Shown here one piece after another: positions 1 through 8,490 of a stretch of DNA of 64,000 nucleotides (its first letter is position 1; every line of letters starts with the position of its first letter). Location of the stretch: assembly GCF_002080455.1 (NCBI RefSeq), contig NZ_CP020555.1, forward strand, positions 5,182,501 to 5,246,500, read 5' to 3'. The notes under the pieces are model-generated. The model did no database searches, was not told where the DNA came from, and saw nothing but the letters and a program-made list of their open reading frames with translations. Both the position numbers and the translations under genes were made by a program. Origin of the DNA: Streptomyces sp. Sge12 (GTDB lineage Bacteria > Actinomycetota > Actinomycetes > Streptomycetales > Streptomycetaceae).

Positions 1-798
1 CTGCTGCTGACCGCTCTCGCCCGCACCCTGCCCAAGGGCCAGTGGTGGTGGAAGTCCGCGGTCCTCGGCATCCTCAACATCGGCGCCTTCTTCCCGCTGC
101 TGTTCCTCTCCGCCTACCGGCTCCCCGGCGGGGTCGCCGCCGTACTGGGCGCCGCCGGCCCGCTGTTCGTCGTAGGGCTGGCCGCACTCGTCCTCGGCGA
201 GCGGGCGAGCCTGCGGACCGTGCTGGCGGCCGTCGTCGGTGCGTTCGGCGTGAGCATGGTCGTCCTCACCGCCGAGGCGAAGCTGGACGCGGTCGGCGTC
301 ATCGCCGGTGTGATCTCCTCCGCCTCCATGGGCGCCGGCACCGTGATGACCAAGCGCTGGGGCCGCCCCGAGGGGGTGGGGCCGCTGGCGATGACCGGCT
401 GGCAGCTCACCGCGGGCGGGCTGTTCATCATTCCGGTCGCCGCCCTGGTCGAGGGGGCCCCGCCCGCGCTCGACGGCAAGGCCTTCCTCGGCTACGGCTA
501 CATGATGCTGATCAACACCGGTATCGCGTACTGGCTGTGGTTCCGCGGCATCGGAGCCCTCAGCGCCACCTCGGTCACCCTGCTCGGCCCGCTCTCCCCG
601 CTCACCGCCGCCGTCATCGGGTGGGCCGCGCTCGGGCAGGCGCTCTCGCCCGTCCAGCTCGTCGGGATGGCGATCGCCTTCGGGGCCACCGTGGCCGGTC
701 AGCTGGCAGCCGCCCGCACCGCCAAATCGTTCAGTTCTCCTGAAAAGAACGATCAGAACATTTCGATGGACCTGATGGATGAAGGGGTGCGACGGTAG
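1..798 (+). CDS. EamA/DMT-family transporter, 5' end missing
   Basis: The frame is open from base 1 with no start inside the window, so the N-terminus lies upstream. About 265 residues are visible. They are strongly hydrophobic, with alternating membrane segments and short charged loops, and include the VLGERASLRT loop typical of the end of the first EamA repeat. Family members run about 300 residues with ten membrane helices, so roughly 40 residues are missing. DMT transporters are inner-membrane exporters of small metabolites; the substrate cannot be read here. The last 25 residues (SFSSPEKNDQNISMDLMDEGVRR) form a polar tail of lower G+C than the body. A second EamA gene starts 41 bp downstream on the same strand, suggesting one transcript. 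Confidence 0.85.
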   Translation: MLLTALARTLPKGQWWWKSAVLGILNIGAFFPLLFLSAYRLPGGVAAVLGAAGPLFVVGLAALVLGERASLRTVLAAVVGAFGVSMVVLTAEAKLDAVGVIAGVISSASMGAGTVMTKRWGRPEGVGPLAMTGWQLTAGGLFIIPVAALVEGAPPALDGKAFLGYGYMMLINTGIAYWLWFRGIGALSATSVTLLGPLSPLTAAVIGWAALGQALSPVQLVGMAIAFGATVAGQLAAARTAKSFSSPEKNDQNISMDLMDEGVRR

Positions 799-839
799 GG
801 CGAACGCACCACCCGCCGACTCCGAGGAGCAGACCCACA

Positions 840-1769
840 GTGGCCGTCATGGACCGCGTCCGTACCGTCTCGCAGGCCGAGCCCGGCAGCACCGGCAGGA
901 AGGGTGCCGCCGGGCTCGGCGTGCTCCTCGCACTGCTCGCGACGGTCGTCTGGTCCGGCAGCTTCGTCGCCACCCGGGGCATGGCCGAGACCGTCCCGCC
1001 CGTCCAGGCGGTCTTCTGGCGCTGGATCATCGCCCTGCTCGCCGTCGCCCCCTTCGCCGCCCGGCAGGCATGGCAGCAGCGGGCCCTGATCCGGCGCCAC
1101 CTCGGCTTCGTCGCCCTCGCCTCGCTGTTCGGCGTCACCCTCTACAACACCCTCGTGCACCAGGCCGGACTGACCACCTCCGCCTCCAACATGGGCATGA
1201 TCATGGCCGCCTCGCCCGTCATCATGGCGCTCTACGCCCGCCTCGGCGGCGAACGGCTCGGCAAGCGGCGGACCTTCGGCCTGCTGCTCGCCGCCCTCGG
1301 AGTGCTGCTGCTCGTCGGGGACGGCTCGATCGGCTTCGACTTCGGCGCCGGCGACCTGTGGATGTTCGCCGCCGCCCTCTCCTTCGCCACGTACAGCGCG
1401 CTGCTGCGGCGCAAGCCCGCCGAACTCGGCGGACTCGCCTTCCTGATCACCACCTTCGTGCTCGGCGCGCTGATGCTGGCACCCGCCTACGCCGTCTCCG
1501 TCGCCGTCCAGGGCGGCTTCGAAGTCACCGCCGGGACGGTCGGACCGCTGCTGTACGTCGGGGTGTTCTCCTCGGCCGTCGCCTTCTTCGCCTGGAACAA
1601 GGCCGTCTCGATGATCGGGGCGGCCCGCGCGGGAGTCGTCTACTACCTCCAGCCGGTCTGCGTGGCCGGGCTCGGCCTCCTGCTGCTGGGCGAGCGGACC
1701 GGACCGGCGCAGCTGCTGTGCATGGCGCTGATCCTCGGAGGGGTCGGGCTGGGGAGTGCCCGGCGGTAG
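840..1769 (+). CDS. EamA/DMT-family transporter, complete
   Basis: A 309-residue integral membrane protein with two EamA repeats and about ten helices. The first helix starts around residue 24 (GLGVLLALLATVVWSGSFVATRG), with a conserved W-x-GS-F near its end as in many DMT exporters. GTG at 840 is chosen because GAGGAG at 824-829 sits ten bases upstream; the ATG at 849 is too far from it. It is a distinct paralogue of the truncated gene just upstream. A LysR-type regulator follows 10 bp later. Export of a small metabolite or amino acid is likely from the family, but the substrate is unknown. Confidence 0.88.
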   Translation: MAVMDRVRTVSQAEPGSTGRKGAAGLGVLLALLATVVWSGSFVATRGMAETVPPVQAVFWRWIIALLAVAPFAARQAWQQRALIRRHLGFVALASLFGVTLYNTLVHQAGLTTSASNMGMIMAASPVIMALYARLGGERLGKRRTFGLLLAALGVLLLVGDGSIGFDFGAGDLWMFAAALSFATYSALLRRKPAELGGLAFLITTFVLGALMLAPAYAVSVAVQGGFEVTAGTVGPLLYVGVFSSAVAFFAWNKAVSMIGAARAGVVYYLQPVCVAGLGLLLLGERTGPAQLLCMALILGGVGLGSARR

Positions 1770-1772
1770 GTT
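1767..1772 (+). promoter_or_regulatory. Candidate -10 box for a leaderless LysR transcript
   Basis: TAGGTT overlaps the stop codon of the EamA gene and is followed after 7 bases by the ATG of the LysR gene, the spacing expected when transcription starts at the start codon. No clear -35 box was found. Confidence 0.3.
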
Positions 1773-1779
1773 CGGGCCC

Positions 1780-2682
1780 ATGACCGAGTGGGACATCAAG
1801 AAGCTGCGGATCCTGCGGACCCTCGCGGACCAGGGGACCGTGACCCGGACGGCCGAGGCGCTGCACATGACGCCCTCGGCCGTTTCGCAGCAACTGACCA
1901 ACCTCGCACGGCAACTGGGAGTGGTGCTGCTGGAGGCCGAGGGCCGCCGGGTACGGCTCACCGACGCGGCCCACCTGGTCCTGCGGCACACGGAGGCGGT
2001 GTTCGCCCAACTGGAGCGGGCCGACGCGGAACTGGCCGGATACCTCGCCGGGGACACCGGCGAGGTGCGGGTGGGCGCCTTCTCCACCGCCGTACCGGCA
2101 CTCGTGGTCCCCGCGGTGGCCGCCCTGCGGCGGGCCCACCCCGGGGTGGAGGTCCGGGTCCGGGAGACGGAGGCCGCGGAGTCCTACGAGCTCCTGTCGG
2201 CCGGGGGCGTGGACCTGGCGCTGTCCCTGGCGGCCCATGCGCCGACCGCGCGGGATCCCCGCTTCACCCGGGTGGTGCTCCTGGAGGACCCGCTGGACGT
2301 GGCGCTCCCGCCGGGCCATCCGCTGGCGGCCGCGGCCGACCTGCGGCTGGCGGACCTGTCCGGCGACCCGTGGATCTACGGCGGCAGCGGGCCCTGGTCG
2401 GAGATCGCCCGGTCCGCCTGCGAGGCGGCCGGCTTCGTCCCGGAACAGGCGCACTCGGCGTCCGGATGGACCGCGATCCTGGCGATGGTGGAGGCGGGGA
2501 TGGGGGTGGCGCTGGTCCCCCGGATGGTGTCGAGCCGCGCCTCGGGCAGCACGGTCCGGGTCCTGGCCCACGACCGGCCGACGCGCCACGTGATCGCGGC
2601 GGTCCGCCGGGGCGCCGAGTCCGCGCCCGCGCTGTCCCACGTCCTCGCGGCCCTCCGCGAAGCGGCCTCGGCCCGGCGGTAG
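1780..2682 (+). CDS. LysR-family transcriptional regulator
   Basis: The 300-residue protein begins MTEWDIKKLRILRTL. An N-terminal winged helix-turn-helix (about residues 3-62) carries the family signature GTVTRTAEALHMTPSAVSQQ, and a periplasmic-binding-like effector domain covers about 88-295. ATG 1780 is chosen because the family fold begins there; an in-frame start 24 bases upstream would overlap the transporter. Lying 10 bp behind two EamA exporters on the same strand, it may control them in response to the exported compound, but the usual divergent LysR arrangement is absent and no operator was identified. The inducer is unknown. Confidence 0.88.
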   Translation: MTEWDIKKLRILRTLADQGTVTRTAEALHMTPSAVSQQLTNLARQLGVVLLEAEGRRVRLTDAAHLVLRHTEAVFAQLERADAELAGYLAGDTGEVRVGAFSTAVPALVVPAVAALRRAHPGVEVRVRETEAAESYELLSAGGVDLALSLAAHAPTARDPRFTRVVLLEDPLDVALPPGHPLAAAADLRLADLSGDPWIYGGSGPWSEIARSACEAAGFVPEQAHSASGWTAILAMVEAGMGVALVPRMVSSRASGSTVRVLAHDRPTRHVIAAVRRGAESAPALSHVLAALREAASARR

Positions 2683-2701
2683 TGCCTGCGCGGCACCGCT
2701 G

Positions 2702-2819
2702 CCGGGGGCGCTGCCCCCGGACCCCCGCGCCTCAAACGCCGGCGAGGCTTGATTTCGCCGATGCCGGCACAACCAGCCCCGCCGGCGTTTGAGGCGCGGG
2801 GTCTGGGGCGGAGCCCCAG
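2702..2819. repeat. Streptomyces intergenic hairpin repeat, copy 1
   Basis: Three nested hairpins fill the gap between the converging LysR and pepN genes. CCGGGGGC/GCCCCCGG lies at 2702-2720. A 27-bp stem with one G:T pair is formed by 2723-2749 and 2775-2801, with the arm core CTCAAACGCCGGCG. CTGGGGC/GCCCCAG lies at 2803-2819. The same motif combination, including the GGGGCGGAGCCCC tail, recurs at 14744-14817. Such elements are common between Streptomyces genes; here it probably ends transcription from both sides. Confidence 0.75.
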
Positions 2820-2883
2820 GTGAGCAGCCGCACCCGCGGGAGGCGTCGCCCCCACGGGTGCGGGCAGAGCCCGGGGCTCCTTA

Positions 2884-5478
2884 CTACCGAGCGGCAGCGG
2901 CAGCGGCGGCGGCGTCCGCGGCCTGGGCCTTCAGCGCGCGCTCGACGCCCGCGCGGGACTCCGAGATCAGGCGGCGCAGCGCAGCGTTCGGCTCGGCCGA
3001 GGCCAGCCACGCGTCCGTCGCGTCCAGGGTCTCCTGCGAGACCTGGAGCGCCGGGTACAGGCCCACCGCGATCTGCTGGGCGATCTCGTGGCTGCGGGTC
3101 TCCCAGACCTGCTTGACCGCCGAGAAGAACTTCTCGGTGTACGGGGCCAGCAGCTCGCGCTGGTCGGTCTGGACGAAGCCGCCGATCACCGCCTCCTGCA
3201 CCGCGTTCGGCAGGTCGCCGGACTCGACCACCGAGGCCCACGCCTCGGCCTTGGCCTCCGCCGTCGGGCGCGCCGCCCGGGCGGTCGCCGCGTGGCGCTC
3301 GCCCGCCGCGGTGGCGTCCCGCTCCAGCTCCGCCGCGATGGCCGGCTCCTCGGCGACGCCCGTCGCGGCGAGCCGCTCCAGGAACGTCCACCGCAGCTCG
3401 GTGTCGACGGCCAGGCCCTCGATCTCCGCCGCGCCGTCGAGCAGCGCCGACAGGTAGGTCAGCTGCCCCTCGGTGCGGGCCGTGGCCGCGAAGGCCCGCG
3501 CCCAGGCCAGCTGGTGGTCACCGGCCGGCTCGGCCCCGCGCAGGTGCTCCAGGGTGGCCTCGGTCCAGGCGGCCAGGCCCTCCTCCCGCCACGCCGGGTC
3601 GGCGTACAGGTCGAGGGCCAGCTTCACCTGGCGGTGCAGGGACTGGACGACGCCGATGTCGGACTCCTTGCCGATGCCCGAGAGCACCAGCGAGAGGTAG
3701 TCGCGGGTGGCGAGTTCGCCGTCGCGGGTCATGTCCCAGGCCGAGGCCCAGCACAGGGCGCGCGGCAGGGACTCGGTGAAGTCGCCGATGTGCGCGGTGA
3801 CGGCGGCGAGGGAGGCCTCGTCCAGGCGGACCTTCGCGTAGGACAGGTCGTCGTCGTTCAGCAGGAAGACCGCCGGGCGGGTGCGGCCCACCAGCTCCGG
3901 CACCGTGGTCAGCGCGCCGTCGATGTCCAGCTCGATCCGGTCGGTGCGCACGAGGGCGCCGTCCTGGAGCTCGTACAGGCCGACCGCGATGCGGTGCGGG
4001 CGCAGCGTGGACTCGCCCTTGGCGCCGGCGGGCAGCGCGGGCGCCTCCTGGCGGATGCCGAAGGCGGTGATCACACCGTTCGCGTCGGTGGTGACCTCCG
4101 GACGCAGGATGTTGATGCCGGCCGTCTCCAGCCATGCCTTCGACCAGGCGGTCAGGTCGCGGCCGGAGGTCTCCTCCAGCGCGCCCAGCAGGTCGGACAG
4201 GCGGGTGTTCCCGAACGCGTGCGCCTTGAAGTACGCCTGCACGCCCTTGAAGAAGGCGTCCATGCCGACGTAGGCGACGAGCTGCTTGAGGACCGAGGCA
4301 CCCTTGGCGTAGGTGATGCCGTCGAAGTTGACCATGACGTCGTCGAGGTCACGGATGTCCGCCATGATCGGGTGCGTGGACGGCAGCTGGTCCTGCCGGT
4401 ACGCCCAGGTCTTCATGGAGTTGGCGAAGGTGGTCCACGCGTGCGGCCACTTCGAGCCCTCGGCGTAGGCCTGGCAGGCGATCGACGTGTACGTCGCGAA
4501 GGACTCGTTCAGCCACAGGTCGTTCCACCACTCCATGGTGACCAGGTCGCCGAACCACATGTGCGCGAGCTCGTGGAGGATGGTCTCCGCGCGCACCTCG
4601 TACGCGGCGTCCGTCACCTTCGAGCGGAAGACGTACTGGTCGCGGATGGTGACCGCGCCCGCGTTCTCCATGGCACCCGCGTTGAACTCCGGGACGAAGA
4701 GCTGGTCGTACTTGGCGAAGGGGTAGGCGTAGGCGAACTTCTCCTGGAACCAGTCGAAGCCCTGCCGGGTCACGTCGAAGATCGCGTCCGCGTCGAGGAA
4801 CTCGGCGAGCGAGGGCCGGCAGTAGATGCCGAGCGGCACGGACTGGCCGTCCGGGCCCTCGTAGGAGCTGTGCACCGCGTGGTACGGGCCGACGATCAGC
4901 GCCGTGATGTACGAGGAGATGCGCGGGGTGGGCTCGAAGCGCCAGACGTTGTCCTTGACGTCCGCGGCCTCCGGGGTCGGCGAGTTCGAGATGACCGTCC
5001 AGCCCTCGGGGGCCGTCACGGTGAACTGGAACGTGGCCTTCAGGTCGGGCTGCTCGAAGCTGGCGAAGACCCGCCGCGCGTCCGGCACCTCGAACTGGGT
5101 GTAGAGATAGGCCTGCTGGTCGACCGGGTCGACGAAGCGGTGGAGGCCTTCACCGGTGTTCGTGTACGCGCAGTCCGCGACGACACGGAGCTCGTTGGCC
5201 CCGGCCGCCAGGTGGTGCAGCGCGATCCGGGAGTCGTGGAAGACGGCCGCGACGTCCAGCGACTTGCCGTTGAGGACCACCTCGTGCACGGCCGGAGCGA
5301 CCAGGTCGATGAAAGTCTCGCCCCCGGCCTCGGCCGACTGGAAGCGCACGGTGGTCACGGACGGGTAGGTGCCACCCTCCTGTGCGCCACTGAGATCGAG
5401 TTCGATCTCGTAGGAGTCGACGGTCAGCAGCTTGGCCCGCTGCTGAGCCTCTTCACGGGTGAGATTCGTGCCTGGCAC
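2884..5478 (-). CDS. pepN: Aminopeptidase N (M1 family), copy 1
   Basis: An 864-residue zinc metallopeptidase that removes N-terminal residues from peptides in the cytoplasm. The substrate-binding GAMEN motif is at residues 268-272. The zinc motif HELAH is at 302-306, followed 18 residues later by Glu325 in WLNESFATY. The C-terminal half is a helical ERAP1-like domain, giving the usual full length of actinobacterial PepN. The start is GTG at 5478 (VPGTNLTREEA), because an AAGGAG lies eight bases upstream; the frame stays open 15 codons further without a better site. No signal peptide is seen. A paralogue (852 residues) lies at 14833-17391. It converges with the LysR gene across a hairpin repeat. 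Confidence 0.95.
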   Translation of the reverse strand: MPGTNLTREEAQQRAKLLTVDSYEIELDLSGAQEGGTYPSVTTVRFQSAEAGGETFIDLVAPAVHEVVLNGKSLDVAAVFHDSRIALHHLAAGANELRVVADCAYTNTGEGLHRFVDPVDQQAYLYTQFEVPDARRVFASFEQPDLKATFQFTVTAPEGWTVISNSPTPEAADVKDNVWRFEPTPRISSYITALIVGPYHAVHSSYEGPDGQSVPLGIYCRPSLAEFLDADAIFDVTRQGFDWFQEKFAYAYPFAKYDQLFVPEFNAGAMENAGAVTIRDQYVFRSKVTDAAYEVRAETILHELAHMWFGDLVTMEWWNDLWLNESFATYTSIACQAYAEGSKWPHAWTTFANSMKTWAYRQDQLPSTHPIMADIRDLDDVMVNFDGITYAKGASVLKQLVAYVGMDAFFKGVQAYFKAHAFGNTRLSDLLGALEETSGRDLTAWSKAWLETAGINILRPEVTTDANGVITAFGIRQEAPALPAGAKGESTLRPHRIAVGLYELQDGALVRTDRIELDIDGALTTVPELVGRTRPAVFLLNDDDLSYAKVRLDEASLAAVTAHIGDFTESLPRALCWASAWDMTRDGELATRDYLSLVLSGIGKESDIGVVQSLHRQVKLALDLYADPAWREEGLAAWTEATLEHLRGAEPAGDHQLAWARAFAATARTEGQLTYLSALLDGAAEIEGLAVDTELRWTFLERLAATGVAEEPAIAAELERDATAAGERHAATARAARPTAEAKAEAWASVVESGDLPNAVQEAVIGGFVQTDQRELLAPYTEKFFSAVKQVWETRSHEIAQQIAVGLYPALQVSQETLDATDAWLASAEPNAALRRLISESRAGVERALKAQAADAAAAAAAAR

Positions 5479-5560
5479 GCGTTCATCTCCTTCGATGGTG
5501 ACGTTGCCCGGCCATCCTGCCATCCGGACACCGCCACCGCCTCGGAGTAATCCACAGGCG

Positions 5561-5603
5561 AAAAAACGCGGACGGGGACGCCGCCGTGACGGCGGCGTCC
5601 CCG
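5561..5603 (-). terminator. Intrinsic terminator of asd
   Basis: Read leftward from asd, a 14-bp GC stem (5573-5586 with 5590-5603, 3-base loop) is followed by GTCCGCG and six T residues (5561-5566). This is one of the few stem-loops in the window with a true T-run. Confidence 0.88.
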
Positions 5604-5619
5604 CATCGGGTGAGCGGGA

Positions 5620-6648
5620 TCAGCCCCGCAGCTCCTCGGCCACGAGCTCGGCGATCTGCACCGCGTTCAGCGCCGCGCCCTTGCGGAGGTTGTCGTTCGA
5701 CAGGAACAGCGCGAGGCCGTTGTCGGCGGTCTCGTCGGCCCGGATGCGGCCCACGTACGAGGCGTCCTTGCCCGCGGCCTGCAGCGGGGTCGGGATCTCC
5801 GAGAGCTCGACGCCGGGGGCGTCCTTCAGCAGCTCGTAGGCCCGCTCGACGCTGATCGGGTTCGCGAAACGGGCGTTGACCTGGAGGGAGTGGCCGGAGA
5901 AGACCGGCACGCGCACGCAGGTGCCGGAGACCTTGAGGCCCGGGATCTCCAGGATCTTGCGGGACTCGTTGCGGAGCTTCTGCTCCTCGTCGGTCTCGAA
6001 GGAGCCGTCGTCGACCAGGTTGCCCGCGAGCGGCACCACGTTGTAGGCGATCGGGCGCTTGTAGACGGCCGGCTCCGGGAAGTCCACGGCGCCGCCGTCG
6101 AAGGTGAGCTGGTCGGCGTTCTCGGAGACGGCGCAGGCCTGGCCCTTGAGCTCGGCCACGCCGGCCAGGCCCGAGCCGGAGACGGCCTGGTAGGTGGTGG
6201 CGACCAGCGCGGTCAGCCCGGCCTCCTCGTGCAGCGGGCGCAGCACCGGCATCGCGGCCATGGTGGTGCAGTTCGGGTTCGCGATGATGCCCTTGGGGCG
6301 GTTCTTGATCGCGTGCGGGTTGACCTCGGAGACCACGAGGGGGACCTCGGGGTGGCTGCGCCAGGCGGAGGAGTTGTCGATCACGACGGCGCCCTGGGAG
6401 GCGACCTTCTCGGCCAGCGCGCGGGAGGTGGCGCCGCCGGCCGAGAACAGCACGATGTCCAGGCCCGAGTAGTCGGCCGTGGAGGCGTCCTCGATGGTGA
6501 TCTCCTGGCCCTGCCATTCGAGGGTGGAGCCCGCGGAACGGGCCGAGGCGAACAGCCGCAGCTCGTCCACCGGGAACTTCCGCTCGGCGAGGATGCCGCG
6601 CATGACTCCGCCGACCTGTCCGGTGGCTCCGACGATTCCGACCCTCAC
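5620..6648 (-). CDS. asd: Aspartate-semialdehyde dehydrogenase
   Basis: This 342-residue enzyme reduces aspartyl-4-phosphate to aspartate semialdehyde with NADPH. The step is shared by lysine/diaminopimelate, methionine and threonine synthesis. The NADP-binding loop GATGQVG is at residues 7-13, the catalytic cysteine is Cys127 in ANPNCTTM, and a conserved SGHSLQVN histidine lies further on. GTG at 6648 (VRVGIVGATG) is chosen because AAAAGGAG lies five bases upstream; the frame extends 25 codons further with no ribosome site. No aspartokinase gene is adjacent, so asd stands alone here, with its own intrinsic terminator. Confidence 0.95.
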   Translation of the reverse strand: MRVGIVGATGQVGGVMRGILAERKFPVDELRLFASARSAGSTLEWQGQEITIEDASTADYSGLDIVLFSAGGATSRALAEKVASQGAVVIDNSSAWRSHPEVPLVVSEVNPHAIKNRPKGIIANPNCTTMAAMPVLRPLHEEAGLTALVATTYQAVSGSGLAGVAELKGQACAVSENADQLTFDGGAVDFPEPAVYKRPIAYNVVPLAGNLVDDGSFETDEEQKLRNESRKILEIPGLKVSGTCVRVPVFSGHSLQVNARFANPISVERAYELLKDAPGVELSEIPTPLQAAGKDASYVGRIRADETADNGLALFLSNDNLRKGAALNAVQIAELVAEELRG

Positions 6649-6909
6649 GGTGACTCCTTTTGGTACGTACGACGCGGGCGCGCGTGAAGCCATCATGCGT
6701 ACGACCCCACGATCCTTGTCCAATCCATTGTCCGAGGAACGGACGGTGTCCCGGATGTGAACCCCTGTGGCGAGTTCGTGGCGGGCGTGTTGCAGGGCCG
6801 CCGAACAGCCGTTTTGCCTGGTCGGAGCCGGTTAGCGTCCGGTCTGTCGTGACCGTTATCCGGACATGACCGACCGCAGAACGAACCATCCGATTCGGGG
6901 AGAACCACC

Positions 6910-8394
6910 GTGCGCGCCATCCGCCACCGCCGCCGGTCCATACCGGCGCTCGCCGCCCTCGCGGCCGCCGCCGTCGCCGCACCCGTCCTGCTGACCGCCA
7001 CTCCGGCGGCCGCCCACCCGCGCGAGGGCCGGCTGGCCAAGGAGCTGGTGGAGGAGGTCACCGCCAAGGGGGCCTACCGCCACCTGAAGAAGTTCCAGCA
7101 GATCGCCGACGCCAACGGCGGCAACCGGGCCGCCGGTACGCCCGGCCACGCGGCCTCCGCCGCCTACGTGCACGACACGCTGAAGAAGGCCGGGTACCAG
7201 GTTTCGTACCAGGACTTCGACATCTACGAGGCGCACACGAGGACGGAGCGGACCACCGTCCTCGGCCAGGGCTCCCGCGAGCTGGCCACCGCCGCCTTCA
7301 CCTTCACCAAGTCCACCCCGGCCGGCGGCCTGGCCGCGCCGCTCGCCCTCGCCCGGGTCGACGAGACCCCCGGCTGCACGGCCGACGACTATCCGGCGGG
7401 CGCCTTCGCCGGGAAGATCGCCCTGGTCAAGCGGGGCGCGTGCACCTTCGTGGAGAAGCAGCGGGCCGCGGCCGAGGCCGGCGCGATCGGCGTGATCGTC
7501 TACAACCACAGCGGCACCACCCCGGTGCGCGGCGGCTTCTCCTCGCCCGCCGAGGGGATCATCCCGAGCGCCGGCATCACGCTGGCCGACGGCGAGGCGC
7601 TCGCCGCGGCCGCCGCCGCGGGCGAGGTGAGCGTGCGCCTGGAGCTGGACCAGGAGCACGTGAAGAAGACCACCCGCAACGTGATCGCCGAGACCCGCGG
7701 CGGCCGCGCCGACCGCGTGGTGTCCTTGGGCGCCCACCTGGACTCCGTACCGGAGGGACCGGGCATCAACGACAACGGCTCCGGCTCCGCCGGGCTGCTG
7801 GAGGTGGCGCTGAAGCTCGCCGACGAGGGCGCCAACAAGAAGGGCAGGGGGCCCGCCAACAAGGTGCGCTTCGGCTGGTGGTCGGCGGAGGAGCTGGGCC
7901 TGCTGGGTTCGGAGCACTACGTGGCACAGCTGTCCGAGAAGCAGAAGAAGGACATCGCCCTCTACCTGAACTTCGACATGATCGCCTCGCCGAACCCGGT
8001 GCAGTTCGTCTACGACGGGGACGACTCGGACAAGGCCGGTGCGGGCGCGGGCCCGGCGGGCTCGGCGCAGATCGAGGCGCTGATCAACGGCTTCCTCGAC
8101 AAGAAGGGAAAGCCGCACGAGGGCAGTGACTTCGACGGCCGCTCGGACTACGGCCCGTTCATCGCGAACGGCATCCCGGCGGGCGGCACCTTCACCGGCG
8201 CCGAGGGCATCAAGACCGCCGAGCAGGCGCGGCGCCACGGCGGCACGGCCGGGGCCCCGTACGACCCGAACTACCACGGGGCCGGGGACGACCTGAAGAA
8301 CCTGGACCTGAAGGTCTTCGACACCAACCTGGACGTGATCGCACACGCGGTGGGCACCTACGCCGAGTCGCTGCGCTCGCTCGGCAGGCCGTAG
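6910..8394 (+). CDS. Secreted M28-family aminopeptidase with PA domain
   Basis: A 494-residue secreted zinc aminopeptidase of the Streptomyces griseus aminopeptidase type. A cleavable signal peptide (Arg-rich start, hydrophobic run about 14-35, ATPAAA end) is followed by the M28 fold. A PA insert (GKIALVKRGACTFVEK region, about 155-215) restricts or recognises substrate. Metal and catalytic motifs are AHLDSVPEGPGINDNGSG, WWSAEELGLLGSEHY, LNFDMIASP and the late YHGAGDD. GTG 6910 has GGGGAG seven bases upstream. It is divergent from asd and converges with an S8 protease; both secreted enzymes probably feed on extracellular protein. Confidence 0.93.
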   Translation: MRAIRHRRRSIPALAALAAAAVAAPVLLTATPAAAHPREGRLAKELVEEVTAKGAYRHLKKFQQIADANGGNRAAGTPGHAASAAYVHDTLKKAGYQVSYQDFDIYEAHTRTERTTVLGQGSRELATAAFTFTKSTPAGGLAAPLALARVDETPGCTADDYPAGAFAGKIALVKRGACTFVEKQRAAAEAGAIGVIVYNHSGTTPVRGGFSSPAEGIIPSAGITLADGEALAAAAAAGEVSVRLELDQEHVKKTTRNVIAETRGGRADRVVSLGAHLDSVPEGPGINDNGSGSAGLLEVALKLADEGANKKGRGPANKVRFGWWSAEELGLLGSEHYVAQLSEKQKKDIALYLNFDMIASPNPVQFVYDGDDSDKAGAGAGPAGSAQIEALINGFLDKKGKPHEGSDFDGRSDYGPFIANGIPAGGTFTGAEGIKTAEQARRHGGTAGAPYDPNYHGAGDDLKNLDLKVFDTNLDVIAHAVGTYAESLRSLGRP

Positions 8395-8433
8395 GACCGG
8401 GGGGACGGCCGGGGGGAAACGGCCGGGAACGGC

Positions 8434-8471
8434 CCGAGGGGGCGGTGCTCGTCAGAGCGCCGCCCCCTCGG
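8434..8471. terminator. Bidirectional hairpin between converging protease genes
   Basis: A 17-bp stem with one G:T pair (8434-8450 with 8455-8471) and a GTCA tetraloop lies between the M28 and S8 genes. There is no T-run on either side, as is usual for Streptomyces. Confidence 0.85.
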
Positions 8472-8490
8472 GTCTTCGTGCGGGAGGGTC